A stretch of DNA of 49,476 bases, from the NCBI GenBank assembly GCA_005473895.2, contig SRJI02000034.1, forward strand, positions 1 to 49,476, in the 5' to 3' direction. Position 1 is the stretch's first letter, and the number at the start of each line of letters is the position of its first letter. Below the pieces are notes generated by a model that did no database searches, was not told where the DNA came from, and worked only from the letters and a program-made list of their open reading frames with translations. Below, piece after piece: positions 34,152 to 42,956 of this stretch. This DNA is from Carideicomes alvinocaridis (lineage in GTDB: Bacteria > Pseudomonadota > Alphaproteobacteria > Rhodobacterales > Rhodobacteraceae). The translations under genes were made by a program, and so were the position numbers.

Positions 34152-35006
34152 TCAGAGCCGGGTGGTTCGACCCTCTGGCCACGGGCTGTCCACGGGCAGT
34201 CCCAGCACCTCGCGCAGGAGCGCCGTGTAGGCCTCCGGGCGCGAGAGATAGGGGAAATGCGTCCCCTCCGCGAAGACATAGGCGCGCGCCGGCTCCAGGG
34301 CGTCGCGCACCTCCTGCCGGATCGGTGCCGGGATCAGGTGATCGTCGTCGCTCTCGATCGTGAAGCGCGCCTCGTGCGGCAGGCTTTGCGCGGGCAGCGG
34401 CTGCGCCAGTTTCAGCGCCTTGAGCCGCGCGCGCATTTCGTCCTCCAGGATCCGGCCCTCGGCCTCGGCGATCAGGAAGGCCGCCAGCTCCGCGTGCAGC
34501 CCGCCCATCGCCGTCCAGTTCGCCAGGCCGTTCAGGAACCCGCCGCGCAAATCCGCGATCGGCGCCGCGTCGAGGTCCTGCGAATAGGGCGGAATCCCGG
34601 TCAGCTTCGACGGATCGGCCAGCGTGTTCGCCGCCACCAGCCGCGTGAACAGCGCCGGATGATCCGCCGCCGCGCGCTGCACCAGGTAGCCGCCCAGCGA
34701 CGACCCGAGGATCGTCGCCGTCTCGAACCCGGCCTGCCGGGTCAGCTCGGCCACGTCCTGCGACCACTCCTCCAGCGTGCCCGACCCGGGGTAGGACAGC
34801 GCGAGGATCCGCGCCTCCCCTTCCAGCGCCTGCATCTGCTGGAAGAAGATGTCCGAGCGTCCCAGCGTGCCGGGGATCAGCACCACCGCCGGGCCGCTGT
34901 CGCCCACGCGCAGCGTGCCCCAGTCGCGGCCGTTCACGACGCTGCGGGTCTCGGGATGATGGGCGATGAAGGCGTCGCGCGCCTCCAGCAGGCGGGACGT
35001 GCTCAT
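34152..35006 (-). CDS. Alpha/beta-fold hydrolase, last gene of the TRAP/M81 operon
   Basis: A 284-residue hydrolase. Nucleophile Ser103 is in LGSSLGGYL, the acid is in the SDDDH region and the histidine in GTHFPYLSRPE. VVLIPGTLGRSDIF carries the oxyanion-hole loop. Its ATG overlaps the stop of the M81 peptidase gene by four bases, so it belongs to the same operon and probably acts on the same imported compound or its product. No signal peptide is present. Substrate is unknown. Confidence 0.88.
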   Translation of the reverse strand: MSTSRLLEARDAFIAHHPETRSVVNGRDWGTLRVGDSGPAVVLIPGTLGRSDIFFQQMQALEGEARILALSYPGSGTLEEWSQDVAELTRQAGFETATILGSSLGGYLVQRAAADHPALFTRLVAANTLADPSKLTGIPPYSQDLDAAPIADLRGGFLNGLANWTAMGGLHAELAAFLIAEAEGRILEDEMRARLKALKLAQPLPAQSLPHEARFTIESDDDHLIPAPIRQEVRDALEPARAYVFAEGTHFPYLSRPEAYTALLREVLGLPVDSPWPEGRTTRL

Positions 35007-36463
35007 GCCGCGCTCTCCTTGAAGGGGTCGGCCAGGCAGGGCCAGAAATCCCTGGCCCGCTTGGTCAGCTCCAGCTTGGTCATGTCCGGGGTCAGGGTGC
35101 CGGGCGTGTTGACGTGGATGACCTCGGACGCGATGGGCGCGAAGCCGGCGTAGAAGTGGTTGGAGCTTTTCACCACCACCGCCTTCATCGTCGACATGTC
35201 GAGGCCCAGATCGGTGAAGGCCGAGGGGTGGAAGCACTGGGTGCGCACGTCGCTCACCACGATATGCACGCCGTCGGCCTCCAGCCAGATGCCGGTGCCC
35301 ATGGGCATGCTGGTCTCGCCCATCATCAGGCGCATGTCGGGCTGCACGCCGCGGACGGTAACCTTGAGGTCGAGCGCATCGCCCGAGGCCGGGCCGATCT
35401 TGCCGCCGATGCGCACGTTCATCACCGCGCCCACGCCCGCATCTTCGCAAAGCCGCACCAACACCGGGTCCCAGTAGACGCCGATGGCCACGTCGCGCAT
35501 CCCGCGCTTCAGCACCTCGGCCAGCACGAAGTTGGAATCCGACGGCGCCCCGCCCCCGGCATTGTCGGCGTAATCCGCCAGCACCAGCGGGAATTCCGTC
35601 GCCGCCTCGACCCGGTCCAGCGCCTCGGGGATGTCGGGCCAGTCGACCAGCAGCATCTCGCGCAGGTCCCAGAGCTTGGCGCCGAATTCCTCGGCCACCG
35701 CCTGCGCCTTGGCCTCGTCGCCTTCCGTGATCGCGACCATCCGCGTCCCGGTCCACGGCGTGTCGCCATACGGAAAGCCGTGGCAGAGCGACAGCGACAG
35801 CACGCCGTCCCGCCCCTCGCGCGCCTGCATCTCGTCCACGAAGCCGCGCATCGGCTCACGGGGCGTGTGGTAGAGCGCGTTCATCCGGCAATCGTAATCG
35901 CGCATCACCGGCCTGGACCGGCCCTCGGCGGCGGCGGCGGCCATGGTGAACAGCTCTTCCGCGCGGTCCGGGCCGTCGGTATGGGGGTATTCCTTGTAGA
36001 AGATCAGCAGCGTCAGCGCCTGCATCATCTCGGAGCTCAGATGCGCGTGCGGGTCGCATTCCATGCCGATCACGCGGCCCGGGCCGAGGATGGTGCGCGC
36101 CCGGGTGGCCAGGTCGCCTTCGCAATCGTCGTAGCCCTCGGCGATCATCGCGCCGTGCATGGAGATCAGGAAGACGTCCGGCTGCTCGCGCTCCAGGTCG
36201 CGCAGGATCTCGTCGCGATAGGCCTCGTAGGTCGCGCGGATGGTCAGCCCGGCCGGCTGCGCCGCGGCGGCGAGGCTTTCGACCACCTCCCAGCCCAGCT
36301 CGTCCGCGCGGCGCTTCCAGACGTGGAGCGGGCCGGAGAACAGGTTGGGCGCATCCGCCGTGGGATGGCGCGAGACATAGGTGTCCTCGAAGGCATGCGT
36401 GCCGGTGGGCAGCGGCGAGAAGGAGTTCGTCTCGGTGGCGAGACAGGCGATCAGGAGCTTCAT
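35003..36463 (-). CDS. M81 family metallopeptidase (MlrC-like)
   Basis: A 486-residue zinc peptidase of the M81 (microcystinase MlrC-like) family. Recognisable blocks are LIACLATETNSFSPLPTG, SMHGAMIAEGYDDCEGD and the metal-site MECDPHAHLS. MlrC linearises or cleaves cyclic/linear peptides such as microcystin products in one species, but most relatives act on unknown peptides or amides. It lies 21 bases downstream of dctQ and overlaps the following hydrolase. Its position in a TRAP operon suggests that the imported solute is hydrolysed here. Confidence 0.93.
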   Translation of the reverse strand: MKLLIACLATETNSFSPLPTGTHAFEDTYVSRHPTADAPNLFSGPLHVWKRRADELGWEVVESLAAAAQPAGLTIRATYEAYRDEILRDLEREQPDVFLISMHGAMIAEGYDDCEGDLATRARTILGPGRVIGMECDPHAHLSSEMMQALTLLIFYKEYPHTDGPDRAEELFTMAAAAAEGRSRPVMRDYDCRMNALYHTPREPMRGFVDEMQAREGRDGVLSLSLCHGFPYGDTPWTGTRMVAITEGDEAKAQAVAEEFGAKLWDLREMLLVDWPDIPEALDRVEAATEFPLVLADYADNAGGGAPSDSNFVLAEVLKRGMRDVAIGVYWDPVLVRLCEDAGVGAVMNVRIGGKIGPASGDALDLKVTVRGVQPDMRLMMGETSMPMGTGIWLEADGVHIVVSDVRTQCFHPSAFTDLGLDMSTMKAVVVKSSNHFYAGFAPIASEVIHVNTPGTLTPDMTKLELTKRARDFWPCLADPFKESAA

Positions 36464-36484
36464 GGCAGGGGCCTTGCAGCGATG

Positions 36485-37030
36485 TCAGATGGTGGGGCGT
36501 TCGTGCCGCTCGCGCGGATGGGCGCCGGAAACCGCGAGGCCGAGATCGGCCAGCACGTGGATCACCACCAGCGCGAAGCCGATGGGGATTGCGATGCCGA
36601 AGACGCTCATCGACACCGGGAGGGATTCGGCCATGCGGCCCGAGAGCCGGGCGATGTAGCCCGAGGCGACCGATCCGTTCAGCCCGAAGATGCAGTACCA
36701 CAGGATCGGCAGCACGAAGACCAGCGTGCCGAAGGCGCGAAGGAACCGCAGGAACAGGCCGACGGCGCCGTCCCGGAACTGCTGGTCGGGAAAGAGCGAG
36801 GGGTCCAGCTTGGCCCGGAAGGCGCAGGAGGCGCCCAGCAGCCCGGCCCAGACCATCAGGTTGGAGGCAAGCTGTTCGGTCCAGATCGGCGGCTGGTCGA
36901 GAAGATAGCGGGCAGCGGCCTGCCACGCGGCGATGATCACCATGCCCGCCACCGCCAGGACCGCCCCCCAGAGGGCGATCCGGCTCAGCAGGGCCGAGAA
37001 ATCGTCAAAGCGTCGTGCCGCTGCCCGCAT
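36485..37030 (-). CDS. TRAP transporter small permease (DctQ)
   Basis: A 181-residue integral membrane protein with about four membrane segments (LWGAVLAVAGMVIIAAW, LMVWAGLLGASCAF, VLPILWYCIFG and ALVVIHVLADLG). This matches the DctQ subunit that anchors and supports the large permease. I chose ATG 37030 because the longer frame adds charged non-family sequence. It starts five bases after the dctP stop. Confidence 0.9.
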   Translation of the reverse strand: MRAAARRFDDFSALLSRIALWGAVLAVAGMVIIAAWQAAARYLLDQPPIWTEQLASNLMVWAGLLGASCAFRAKLDPSLFPDQQFRDGAVGLFLRFLRAFGTLVFVLPILWYCIFGLNGSVASGYIARLSGRMAESLPVSMSVFGIAIPIGFALVVIHVLADLGLAVSGAHPRERHERPTI

Positions 37031-37034
37031 GGTC

Positions 37035-38012
37035 CTATTCGCCCTTGGCCGCTTCCCATTCCGCGATCGCTTCCTCGGAAAGCGGCAGCGCGCCATAGGT
37101 GGTTTCGGACAGGCGGGCGAACTCGGCCTTGGCCTCGGGGCTGAGCTCGCTCACCTCGATGCCGGCTTCCTCGAGCTGGGACAGCACCGCGTCCTGCTTG
37201 GCCAGCCAGGCGCGGTTGGCCTCGCGGCCGGCCTTGGCGGCGTCCTGGACGACCTGCTTCTCCTCGTCGGACAGGCTCTGGTACCAGTCCTCGGATACCA
37301 GGGCGACGCGCGACGACTGCACCAGGCGGGCATCGGTGAAATACTTGATGAAGCTCTGGTGGCCGAACAGCAGCGGCGCGATCGGCGGGTTCAGGTAGCC
37401 GTCGGCGATGCCGGTCTGCAGCGCGTTCGGCACCTCGCTCCAGGCGACGATGGTGCCCTGGCTGCCCCAGGCCTCGAACATCTCGATCTGGATCTCGTCG
37501 AGCGCGCGCATCCGCAGGTCGCTCATGTCCTCCGGCGTGGCCACCGGATGCTTGGTGTTGAAGATGCCCGCGGCGGTGCCGACCAGCGGCAGGTCGAGCA
37601 CGCGCACGCCCTTGGGCGTCGTCTGCTCGTTGATCTTCTCCAGCATGCCGCCCTCGAACAGCGCGTGGTCCTGCTGCTCGATCCCGGTGAAGAAGAAGGG
37701 CAGCATCACGCCATAGATCGTCGGGTCGAGCTGGCCGGCCATCTTGACCGCCGACATCGACACCTCGAGCAGGCCCTGGCTGACCTGGTCCAGCCGCTCT
37801 TCCTCGCCGCCGAGGGATTCGACCTCGTATTGCTCGGCTTCCATGCCGTTGGCCTCCAGGTGGTCCTGGAAGGCCTTGGTCCAGTTGTAGGTGCCGTTCT
37901 TTTCCAGGTCCATCGGGCCGTCATTGGCGATCTTGACCTGGGCCGAGACCGGCGCCGCCAGCGCCAGGAGCGCCGCGATTGCCGCGCCTCCGATCAGTTT
38001 CTGCATTCCCAT
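37035..38012 (-). CDS. TRAP transporter substrate-binding protein (DctP)
   Basis: A 325-residue periplasmic binding protein with a Sec signal (residues about 1-25, ending PVSAQ). The DctP-family helices and the ligand-binding strand LRMRALDEIQIEMFEAWG (the usual conserved arginine region) are visible, followed by TGIADGYLNPP. The ligand is probably a carboxylate, as in most TRAP systems, but is not identified. AAGGAGGAAG precedes the ATG at 38012, a strong ribosome-binding site. It sits between dctM and dctQ. Confidence 0.92.
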   Translation of the reverse strand: MGMQKLIGGAAIAALLALAAPVSAQVKIANDGPMDLEKNGTYNWTKAFQDHLEANGMEAEQYEVESLGGEEERLDQVSQGLLEVSMSAVKMAGQLDPTIYGVMLPFFFTGIEQQDHALFEGGMLEKINEQTTPKGVRVLDLPLVGTAAGIFNTKHPVATPEDMSDLRMRALDEIQIEMFEAWGSQGTIVAWSEVPNALQTGIADGYLNPPIAPLLFGHQSFIKYFTDARLVQSSRVALVSEDWYQSLSDEEKQVVQDAAKAGREANRAWLAKQDAVLSQLEEAGIEVSELSPEAKAEFARLSETTYGALPLSEEAIAEWEAAKGE

Positions 38013-38057
38013 CGTCTTCCTCCTTGTTGTGATGCCCCTCCGGGCACGCTTGTCCGG

Positions 38058-39341
38058 TCAGTTCCAAAGTCCCATCGCGCGCGGCAGGTAGAGCGAGATC
38101 TCGGGCACGAAGATCAGGATCGCCAGCACGACGAGCTGGGCCAGCACGAAGGGGATGACCGCGCGGGCCAGTTTCCAGTAATTCATGCCGGTGACCGTCG
38201 AGACGATCAGCAGGCAGCCCCCGAAAGGCGGCGTCACGGTGCCGACCATCAGGTTGAAGCAGATCACGATGCCAAGATGCACCGGGTCGGCGCCATTCGC
38301 CAGCGCGATGGGCGCCAGCAGCGGAACCACCAGCGCCAGCGCGACGGTGATGTCGAGGAACATGCCCCCGATGATGAAGAGCAGGTTCATCGCCAGCATG
38401 AAGCCGACGGGCCCGAGCCCGAGGTCGGTGATCATCGTGGCGATGGCCTGCGGCACCCGCTCCAGCGCGGCGAGGTGGCCGAAGGCGGCGACGGCACAGA
38501 GGATGATGAAGATCGAGCCGGTCAGCGTCGCGGTGCGGCGCAGTCCTTCCAGCAGGTCGGCCAGGCTCAGCCCGGAATAGAAGTTGGAGGCGATCATGGC
38601 GACAAGCACCGCCACCGCCGCGGCCTCGGTCGGGGTCATCCAGCCCAGGACGATGCCGCCCACGATGATCAGCGGCAGGGCCAGCGCCGGCAGCGCACGG
38701 ACCAGCGCCGGCATCAGCGGCGGCGCCTCGCCCTTCTCGATCCGGGGATGTTCGTCCCGCCAGGCATAGAAGGCGTTGACCACCATCAGCGCGGCCGCCA
38801 GCAGCAGCCCCGGCCCGATGCCCGCCACGAACAGCGCCGCCACCGAGGTCTGCATGATCGCGCCGTAGAAGATCAGGATGATCGAGGGAGGCACGATCGG
38901 CCCGATGATCGCCGAGGCCGCGGTGATCGCCCCGGCATAGGTCTGGCTGTAGCCCCGCTCCTGCATCGCCGGGACCAGCGTGTTGGACAGGGCCGCCGCA
39001 TCCGCCGTGGCCGAGCCCGAGATCCCTGCGAAGAACACCGAGGTCAGCACGTTCACATGGCCCAGCCCGCCGCGCACGCGGCCGACGATGGCCATGGCGA
39101 GGTCGATCAGCGCCCGCGTCACGCCCCCGCGGTTCATGATCTCGCCCGCGAGGATGAAGAGCGGCATCGACAGCAGCGCAAAGACCGAGATCTGGGAAAA
39201 GACCTTTTGCGGCAGGATGGCGAGGTAGCGGGCATTGTCGGACAGGAAGAAAGCCAGCACCGCCGCGCCGCCGATCACGTAGGCCAGCGCCAGCCCGGAG
39301 GCCAGGAGCGCGGCGGCGGCGAAGGGAACCAGCCAGATCAC
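38058..39341 (-). CDS. TRAP transporter large permease (DctM)
   Basis: A 427-residue membrane protein with about 12 segments, the ion-coupled transport subunit. The blocks VFFAGISGSATADAAALSNTL, GPIVPPSIILI and GSVTPPFGG-like TVTPPFGGCLLIV are characteristic of DctM. The start is GTG 39341, which overlaps the stop of the upstream oxidoreductase remnant (GTGA); GGGGGAGG lies inside that remnant as ribosome-binding site. First intact gene of the cassette in its direction. Confidence 0.93.
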   Translation of the reverse strand: MIWLVPFAAAALLASGLALAYVIGGAAVLAFFLSDNARYLAILPQKVFSQISVFALLSMPLFILAGEIMNRGGVTRALIDLAMAIVGRVRGGLGHVNVLTSVFFAGISGSATADAAALSNTLVPAMQERGYSQTYAGAITAASAIIGPIVPPSIILIFYGAIMQTSVAALFVAGIGPGLLLAAALMVVNAFYAWRDEHPRIEKGEAPPLMPALVRALPALALPLIIVGGIVLGWMTPTEAAAVAVLVAMIASNFYSGLSLADLLEGLRRTATLTGSIFIILCAVAAFGHLAALERVPQAIATMITDLGLGPVGFMLAMNLLFIIGGMFLDITVALALVVPLLAPIALANGADPVHLGIVICFNLMVGTVTPPFGGCLLIVSTVTGMNYWKLARAVIPFVLAQLVVLAILIFVPEISLYLPRAMGLWN

Positions 39342-39757
39342 GCCCGGGCCTCCCCCGGTTGCGTTTCGGGGCTGCGCTGCATCCGCGCCGGGCTCACGAC
39401 CTGCGGGCGGAAAGCCCGCCCGATACGGTCGGTGTAATGGGCAATATCCATTTCGTCCGGTTGCACGTCGCTCGGCACGTCGGGGTCCTCATTGGCCGGG
39501 GAAATCAGCGGCTTGCCTATATCCGGCTCGCGAATGAATTCGTCTTCCGCATTCACCGTCAAGGGAATCGCGGCAATTTCAATTCCGGGTGGTGCGGATA
39601 CAATCAGAGCAATGCGCCGTTTCGAAACGGGGCCGGTTTTTGCGGCACGGGCAGGCGCGCGGACCTGATCCGCCCGGGCCCCGGCGACCGCTACAGATAC
39701 GCTCGCAATACCGCCGCCGATCACCGCGATATCGCGGCGCCGCACCTCACTCACCAT
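39338..39757 (-). pseudogene. Shrunken FAD-dependent oxidoreductase (DAO family) remnant
   Basis: An open frame of 139 residues. Residues 9-17 (DIAVIGGGI) are the FAD-binding Rossmann motif. Then, from about residue 24 (AGARADQV), it jumps to a block from the middle of a D-amino-acid-oxidase-like protein: VSKRRIALIVSAPPGIEIA, PLTVNAEDEF, GKPLISPANEDP and QPDEMDIAHYTDRIGRAF. Intact relatives have about 350 residues. Roughly 150 residues between these blocks and most of the C-terminus are missing, yet no stop interrupts the frame. It is also less GC-rich than its neighbours. It cannot be an active oxidoreductase. Its end overlaps the dctM start. Confidence 0.72.
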
Positions 39758-39835
39758 GCCATCCCTTTCGCGCGTCCCGCGCACGCAGCTCGCGCCGAAA
39801 AGCTTTGTCCCGGCGACTCGAAAAATGCTATTCGC

Positions 39836-39875
39836 TTTTCCGATAGGAAAAAAGACAAATTATCGGATCGGAAAA
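39836..39875 (+). promoter_or_regulatory. Inverted-repeat operator region of the XRE-cupin gene
   Basis: TTTTCCGATA (39836-39845) is repeated inverted and split as TATCGGA (39861-39867) and TCGGAAAA (39868-39875), just before and over the start codon. The position fits an autorepressor site; it also lies between the regulator and the TRAP operon. Confidence 0.45.
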
Positions 39876-40483
39876 TGGCGATATTGCCGAAGTCACTTTC
39901 CCTGCCCCAGGCCCGGACCGAAATTGACCTGGGTGCCCGGGTCCGCGAGATCCGCAAGGCGCGCGGCTGGACGCTTCAGGATCTGGCCGACCGCGCCGGC
40001 GTGGCCGTCTCCACCATCTCCAAGATGGAGCGCGGGGAAATCTCTCTGACCTATGACCGGTTCATGCGGCTGGCGCAGGGCCTCGGCCTCGATGTCGGAG
40101 AGCTGTTCGGCGCGGCGAAGGACAGCTTTCGCCACGGCTCGGTCACCGTGACGCGGCGTGACGAACGGACCCCGCACGACACGCCGAACTACCGCTACGA
40201 GCTGATCGCCAACGACCTGGCCGGCAAGCACATGGTGCCCATGGTCGGCCAGGTGAAGGCGCGCCGGATCGAGGAATTCGAAAGCTACATCTCGCATCCC
40301 GGCGAGGAATGCGTCTACGTGATTTCCGGCCGGCTGGATCTGCATTTCGAGGGCCGCGAGACCATCTCGCTGGGCCCCGGCGACAGCGTCTATTTCGACA
40401 GCGCCCTGCAGCACGCCTATGTGGAGGCCGCGCCGGAGGGCGAGGAATCGCACTTCGTCATCGTCTGCTGGCGCCCGGGCTGA
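39875..40483 (+). CDS. XRE-family HTH regulator with C-terminal cupin domain
   Basis: A 202-residue regulator. The HTH is at residues about 20-74 (ARVREIRKARGWTLQDLAD, VSTISKMERGEISLTYDR), and the C-terminal half is a cupin with SHPGEECVYVISGRLDL, GPGDSVYFDSALQHAY. Such proteins (PuuR-like architecture) bind small ligands in the cupin and usually repress catabolic or transport operons. It is divergent from the TRAP cassette, so that is its likely target. I chose ATG 39875 because the HTH begins shortly after; the upstream frame would run through the remnant oxidoreductase region. Confidence 0.92.
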   Translation: MAILPKSLSLPQARTEIDLGARVREIRKARGWTLQDLADRAGVAVSTISKMERGEISLTYDRFMRLAQGLGLDVGELFGAAKDSFRHGSVTVTRRDERTPHDTPNYRYELIANDLAGKHMVPMVGQVKARRIEEFESYISHPGEECVYVISGRLDLHFEGRETISLGPGDSVYFDSALQHAYVEAAPEGEESHFVIVCWRPG

Positions 40484-40507
40484 TCGCCCCCTGAGCGACC
40501 CATCCTC

Positions 40508-41230
40508 TCAGCGCAGGTCCTCGCGCCTGAGACTGTGCCGGAGCTGCGGCAGCGCGAGCGCGAGCAGCAGGACTGCCACCGCCAGGTAGACCAGCGGGCC
40601 GGCCAGGCCGTAGCCCCAGACGCCCGCGATCCCCCCGGCGAAGAACGCCAGCAGGGTGGAGACGTGGAGGAGGAGCCGGCCACGCAACGCCTCCGCCCCG
40701 CGGCCGCCATGCCGGCCAGCCCGCCCCAGCAAGGCGGCGCATTCCAGGCCGATATCGGTGGCGATCCCCGAGACATGGCTTGTCCGGACGCGACCGTCGG
40801 AAATGCTCGTGCTCGCGGCATTCTGCAGCCCCATCACCGCGCTCAGCCCGATCAGCATCAGGTGTTCGGCCAGGTCGGTCCGCCAATAGAGGTCCAGCAC
40901 GGCGAGAACGATGAGCAGCAGCGCCTCCAGGAGGATGCTGAACGCGTAGATGCCGTGCACCTTCCGCCGGCGCCCGGTCTCGATCAGCAGGCCCGAGACG
41001 AAGGCGCCGAGGATGAAGGCCAGCACCAGCGACAGGAACCACAGCGCGGCACCCCAGTGGACGAGGGCCAGTTCGTCCGACATGGCCGAGACGTTGCCGG
41101 TCATGTTGGCGGAGAAATAGCCCAGCGCCCGGAAGCCCGCCGCGTTCACCGCCCCGGCGGCGAGCGCCAGCCAGACGGCGAGGCCCAGGTCGAACCTGAC
41201 CGTCCGGTCCTCTCCGGCATGTATCAGCAC
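40508..41230 (-). CDS. YoaK family (DUF1275) membrane protein
   Basis: A 240-residue integral membrane protein with about six segments. Diagnostic blocks are AAGAVNAAGFRALGYFSANMTGN and GLQNAASTSISDGRVRTSHVSG (quoted in part). Function is unknown; it is a candidate small-molecule transporter. It is convergent with the XRE-cupin gene (24 bases). No signs of an operon on the other side: the terminator of the next gene separates them. Confidence 0.9.
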   Translation of the reverse strand: MLIHAGEDRTVRFDLGLAVWLALAAGAVNAAGFRALGYFSANMTGNVSAMSDELALVHWGAALWFLSLVLAFILGAFVSGLLIETGRRRKVHGIYAFSILLEALLLIVLAVLDLYWRTDLAEHLMLIGLSAVMGLQNAASTSISDGRVRTSHVSGIATDIGLECAALLGRAGRHGGRGAEALRGRLLLHVSTLLAFFAGGIAGVWGYGLAGPLVYLAVAVLLLALALPQLRHSLRREDLR

Positions 41231-41364
41231 GTTGACGCTCCTGCCCGTTGCCCCGCCCTACCCTCCGCGCCCGATGCGGCGCTTGCAAGAGCGGTGCAGC
41301 GCCACGCCGGTGCGGCAGATCGCGGCGGACGGGGGCCGGGCCCGCCCTGCTCTCGAGATGGCGC

Positions 41365-41395
41365 AAAAAGAAAGGCGACCCCGAAGGGCCGCCTT
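41365..41395 (-). terminator. Intrinsic terminator of the VPLPA-CTERM gene
   Basis: On the minus strand AAGGCGGCCC pairs with GGGTCGCCTT (one G-T pair) around a TTCG tetraloop and leads into TCTTTTTG. This is a classical terminator. Confidence 0.85.
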
Positions 41396-41421
41396 CCGTT
41401 CGATTGAGTCAGACCCAAGAG

Positions 41422-42044
41422 TCAGGCCGATGCTGCCTTGCGCTTGCGACGCGAGGCGACGCCCAGGGCACCGACCCCGACGAAGAGCAGCGGCAGGCCC
41501 GCAGGAAGCGGCACCGGCGCGACCGAGTCGTACGGCCCGGGCTGGGTATCGATGCCGACCCCGGCCTCTGTTTCGTAGGCAAAGTCCTGCAGCGTCAGAT
41601 CGTTCAAACGCGCAAAGCCGTAATGCGTACCGTCGTCCAGGTCGAATTCCAGCGGCACGTAGACGTTGTTGAGGACATCAATCGTGCCCGCCTCGTCGTA
41701 GGACCGGTAGTCGCCGCCGGAAAAATCTTCGTCGATCATGTGTGGCGCCGTCCGCGCAAAGAGGGCGGTCGGACCGGCCTCGAAGTTCGGAAACGGCAGG
41801 TCGGTGGTATGCACCCGCGCGTCACCGCTGGTCTGCACGGCGGGGAAGTTCACACTGCCAAAGCCCGACTCGCCGGAATCGAGAAAGGTGTAACTCACGT
41901 CGTCGCCAAGCGAGACCGTGTAGGAATCGTCGGCAAGGCTCACCTGCGGCGAAAGGCCACCACTGCGGCATGCGCCGCCGGCGCGGCACACATCGTCGAA
42001 AGCGCGAGCGCGCTAACGATATGTTTCTTCAATGCAAATGTCAT
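41422..42044 (-). pseudogene. VPLPA-CTERM sorting-domain protein interrupted by a frameshift
   Basis: From ATG 42044 (after GGGAG) a signal peptide is read: MTFALKKHIVSALALS, then MCAAPAAHAA. Directly after the cleavage site this frame ends in a few residues (VVAFRRR, stop). A second frame, one base upstream (-1), carries the mature protein (SLADDSYTVSLGDD onward, about 175 residues) and ends with the VPLPA-CTERM tripartite signal VPLPAGLPLLFVGVGALGVA plus RRKRK. One missing base near 41957-41965 explains both. The CTERM tail targets a protein for exosortase processing and surface anchoring. It is either a recent pseudogene or a sequencing error. Confidence 0.82.
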
Positions 42045-42473
42045 AACAGCTCCCACTGGTTTTGGTTACCAATGGCCTTCGACGCTAGGAGTCCCGGTCC
42101 GGCCGACAACCGTTACTCAGGGAGTCGTCGCCGACCGCCTGCCACCGCGTCCCCGCCGGGAGGGCACGGCCCGCGGCAGGCAAGGGCGGCAATCGGCCGC
42201 CATGAGCGGCCACTGCGCGGCTGGAGAGCCGAAGAAGAGAGGCCGTCACGGCCCTCAGAAAAGACTTTCACTTAACTTATCAACTAGTTGTGAGACTCGC
42301 TCCGCCGCCTGCATCGGGGCGTCTCAACTCCGCGATGGGAGCGACGGCCTGCAAGGTGCTGATGTGAAACAGCTTGAGGCAGGAGTCTCTCCTGCTGACC
42401 GTCGGACAGAACACAACGGCACCGCCGCCCGCGATTGCTAGTGGCGGGACAGGAGACCGCGGCGACGCGCTGC
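42045..42473. other. Intergenic region of about 430 bases
   Basis: I find no gene here. It contains an AT-richer patch (42265-42295, with TTATCAACTAGTTG) and a perfect 7-bp stem-loop GCAGGAG/CTCCTGC (42379-42395). Frames that cross it on both strands have no recognisable protein sequence. A promoter for the VPLPA-CTERM gene should lie near the left end, but none is clear. Confidence 0.6.
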
Positions 42474-42956
42474 TCAGAGCCGGTCGCGGAACTCCGCCAT
42501 CACGGCCGTGTAGACCTCGCGCTTGAAGGGCACGATCTGCGGCACCAGCTCGTCGGCATCCAGCCAGCGCCAGGCGGTGAACTCGGGATGGTCGGTGGCG
42601 ATGTCCACGTCCGCATCCTCGCCCAGAAAGCGCAGCAGGAACCATTTCTGCTCCTGCCCGCGATACTGGCCCTTCCAGATCCGGGGCACCAGCTCGTGCG
42701 GCAGGTCGTAGGTGATCCAGCCCGCGCTCTCGGCCTCCACCTCGACCTTGTCGGCGGTGACCCCCGTCTCCTCGCGCAATTCGCGCAGGGCGGCGTCGCG
42801 CGGGCTTTCGCCCGGGTCCACGCCGCCCTGGGGCATCTGCCACGCCTCCGAGCGCTGGTCGTTGCGCTGCCCGACGAAGACACGGCCATCGCGATTGACC
42901 AGCATCACGCCCACGCAGGGCCGGTAGGGCAGCGCCGCGATCTGCTCGGGGGTCAT
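42474..42956 (-). CDS. rppH: RNA pyrophosphohydrolase RppH (Nudix)
   Basis: A 160-residue Nudix enzyme that removes pyrophosphate from the 5' end of mRNA and so starts RNase E decay. The Nudix box is complete: [23 protein letters not shown] in one run (positions 43-65 by count). The family start [14 protein letters not shown] and the C-terminal [12 protein letters not shown] are also typical. Its ATG overlaps the stop of the S41 peptidase gene by four bases, so it ends a four-gene chain gpmI-envC-ctpA-rppH. Confidence 0.95.
   Translation of the reverse strand: MTPEQIAALPYRPCVGVMLVNRDGRVFVGQRNDQRSEAWQMPQGGVDPGESPRDAALRELREETGVTADKVEVEAESAGWITYDLPHELVPRIWKGQYRGQEQKWFLLRFLGEDADVDIATDHPEFTAWRWLDADELVPQIVPFKREVYTAVMAEFRDRL

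Noticed and set aside
42045-42473. Possible transposase or pseudogene fragments in the 430-base gap
   Set aside because: No frame on either strand gives a recognisable motif, and no terminal repeats are visible.
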